This document shows, in pieces, positions 10,531 through 11,637 of a stretch of DNA of 11,637 nt. Numbering within the stretch: position 1 is the stretch's first letter; each line of letters opens with the position of its first letter. The translations under genes and the position numbers were made by a program. Source of the DNA: Parvularia atlantis (lineage: Eukaryota; Opisthokonta; Rotosphaerida); assembly GCA_943704415.1 (NCBI GenBank), contig CALSCO010000585.1, positions 1 through 11,637 on the forward strand. The letters are read 5' to 3'. The notes below the pieces were generated by a model. The model worked only from the letters and a program-made list of their open reading frames with translations. It was not told the origin of the DNA and searched no databases.

Positions 10531-11637
10531 TCACTCATAGCTCTTGCCCACTCGGAAAGGACCTGATTGTGCTGGTCTTGACTGTGCGCATAGAATGGTC
10601 TGCAACGCCTCCGCGGCTTCTGCCGGAGGCAAGTTTGCCACCGCCGCCTTCGCATTCGCCCACTTGCGATCAAAGGACTTTAAGCAATGCCACATCTCGG
10701 ACGGTTTGTCGGTTGCGAGCCCTCGATCAGTCTTGAAAAGCTCAGCCGCCCGCTCGCCAACCTTTGTTGCGTTTCCGTCGTCGGGCGTAGAGGCAAAGAG
10801 CGATGCCAGGCTTGTGGTGCGCCGAGAAATGTTCCAAACTTCGCGGCGTGAGCAATAATAGCACCAATGAGCAGCTATAGACAAACAGTCATCAGGAAAG
10901 CGCAGCACGATCGTCTCCGTCGCATTCGTAAACATTTCGAAGACGCACTCATTTTGCTGCGATCCCAGCAATTGAACTTTTCCGGCAAAAACCTCGCGAC
11001 GTACTGCATGTCACAATAAAATTTCGCAATTGACTCGCTCACATCGTCGATGGTTGAATCCAGTTTGCTCTCCACCACCAAGTCGACCACCGGAACGCCG
11101 TCCTTCAGCTTGTACACGACGTGATCAGGGTTGTTCTTCTCCGGGAACTCAGAGAGCACATCTGGCGTTGAGAAATCCTCGTAGAGCAACTTGATGGTGC
11201 CATCCGTAGCGCCATCACTATTTGCACACCGGCTGCCGTCAACGCGATCAGCAACGTGTGCCAGTATCTCGTTAACTGCAGGCTGAACGGCCACTTTCGA
11301 ACGATCGCTACTGCTTGCTCTCGATTTGCCCTTTGTCTTTGGCCTCCTGCGCACTGTATGCGCTTCTTATGGTGTTGCTACCCAATGACACCCGAGCATT
11401 TGTCTTGCTCAGCGTCACGCAAGCTGTTGAGCAGTGTAAGGCAGTTGTCATAGGCACTCACTGGCAGGCTGCCAATAATAGCTGTCGTTTGCGCAGTTGG
11501 CATCCTTAACGCATAACGTAGGCCGAGCGTATACTTTTTTGTGCCTATGCTGTACGATGAGTGAAGGTACCGCTGCGCCCTGTCGTCGTTGTAGCGCCAC
11601 CTCATTGTAAGACTTCGTGGTTCGTAAGCGACGGAAG
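10531..11637 (-). pseudogene. Frame-broken gene fragment with a PD-(D/E)XK-nuclease-like motif, truncated by the right edge
   Basis: Three minus-strand open segments follow each other and read like one protein: 11637-11378 (open at the window edge, so the start is outside), about 11354 to 10990, and about 10990 to 10531. The first break, a TAG in 11378-11380, could be a 35-nt GT-AG intron (11351-11385) or a real stop. The second is a one-base frame change at or next to an A5 run (T5 on the coding strand) at 10987-10991; a lost base there, or a sequencing error, would explain it. The middle segment has VPVVDLVVESKLD, which fits the D...ExK core of restriction-endonuclease-fold domains. It is followed by a helix (SIAKFYCDMQYVA) and then a strand-rich part (VQLLGSQQNECVFEMF). 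Such domains occur in fungal/chytrid and oomycete Crinkler-type and kinase-associated proteins (family knowledge), but I cannot confirm membership. Composition is lower in GC than the five genes to the left, suggesting a different origin. It has no transposase or RT motifs. Confidence 0.45.

Noticed and set aside
10133-11637. Retrotransposon or DNA transposon at the right end
   Set aside because: I find no reverse transcriptase, integrase or DDE transposase motifs, no terminal repeats, and no target-site duplication within the window.

Overview
This is a eukaryotic nuclear fragment, very GC-rich and densely packed. The evidence is spliceosomal (GT-AG) introns throughout, a mitochondrial translation factor with an N-terminal presequence, and a eukaryotic Ser/Thr kinase. 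By my reading there are 37 introns in five genes. Nearly all are 43-68 nt, most begin GTGCG, and most carry a CTGAY/CTCAY branch-like element near the 3' end. The wording of the elongation factor in domains III-IV looks fungal, so an early-diverging (e.g. zoosporic) or another GC-rich fungus is my best guess. The sequence alone does not prove this.

Layout, left to right. 119-2380 (+): a multi-membrane-segment protein with a P-loop and an otherwise degenerate GTPase-like domain, containing a CAG/polyQ tract. 2433-4046 (-): a CAMK/SNF1-like protein kinase. 4104-5059 (+): a YciB/IspA (intracellular septation protein A) family membrane protein, normally bacterial, here carrying five introns. 5135-6927 (-): a secreted M28-family zinc peptidase with all five metal ligands. 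7005-10132 (+): mitochondrial elongation factor G1, 17 exons. 10133-11637: a visibly lower-GC stretch with a broken minus-strand reading frame that has a PD-(D/E)XK-like motif and runs off the right edge.

Organisation. The five intact genes alternate in strand. Convergent neighbours are 52 bp and 75 bp apart. Divergent neighbours share spacers of 57 bp (kinase/YciB) and 77 bp (peptidase/EF-G). A further minus-strand start may lie at the extreme left edge. The genes do not form an obvious pathway: EF-G is a mitochondrial housekeeping gene, the peptidase is secretory, and the YciB-like protein and the P-loop protein are membrane proteins.

Most notable: an intron-bearing eukaryotic YciB homologue; a membrane P-loop protein that has lost the canonical G3 and G4 residues; introns that appear to lengthen by short tandem duplications; an unusual GTGCG donor consensus; and a compositionally distinct, frame-broken nuclease-like remnant at the right edge. 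I see no CRISPR, prophage, rRNA, tRNA or recognisable transposase/reverse transcriptase. Exon borders were assigned by eye from reading frame, GT-AG ends and family continuity, not by alignment or RNA data.
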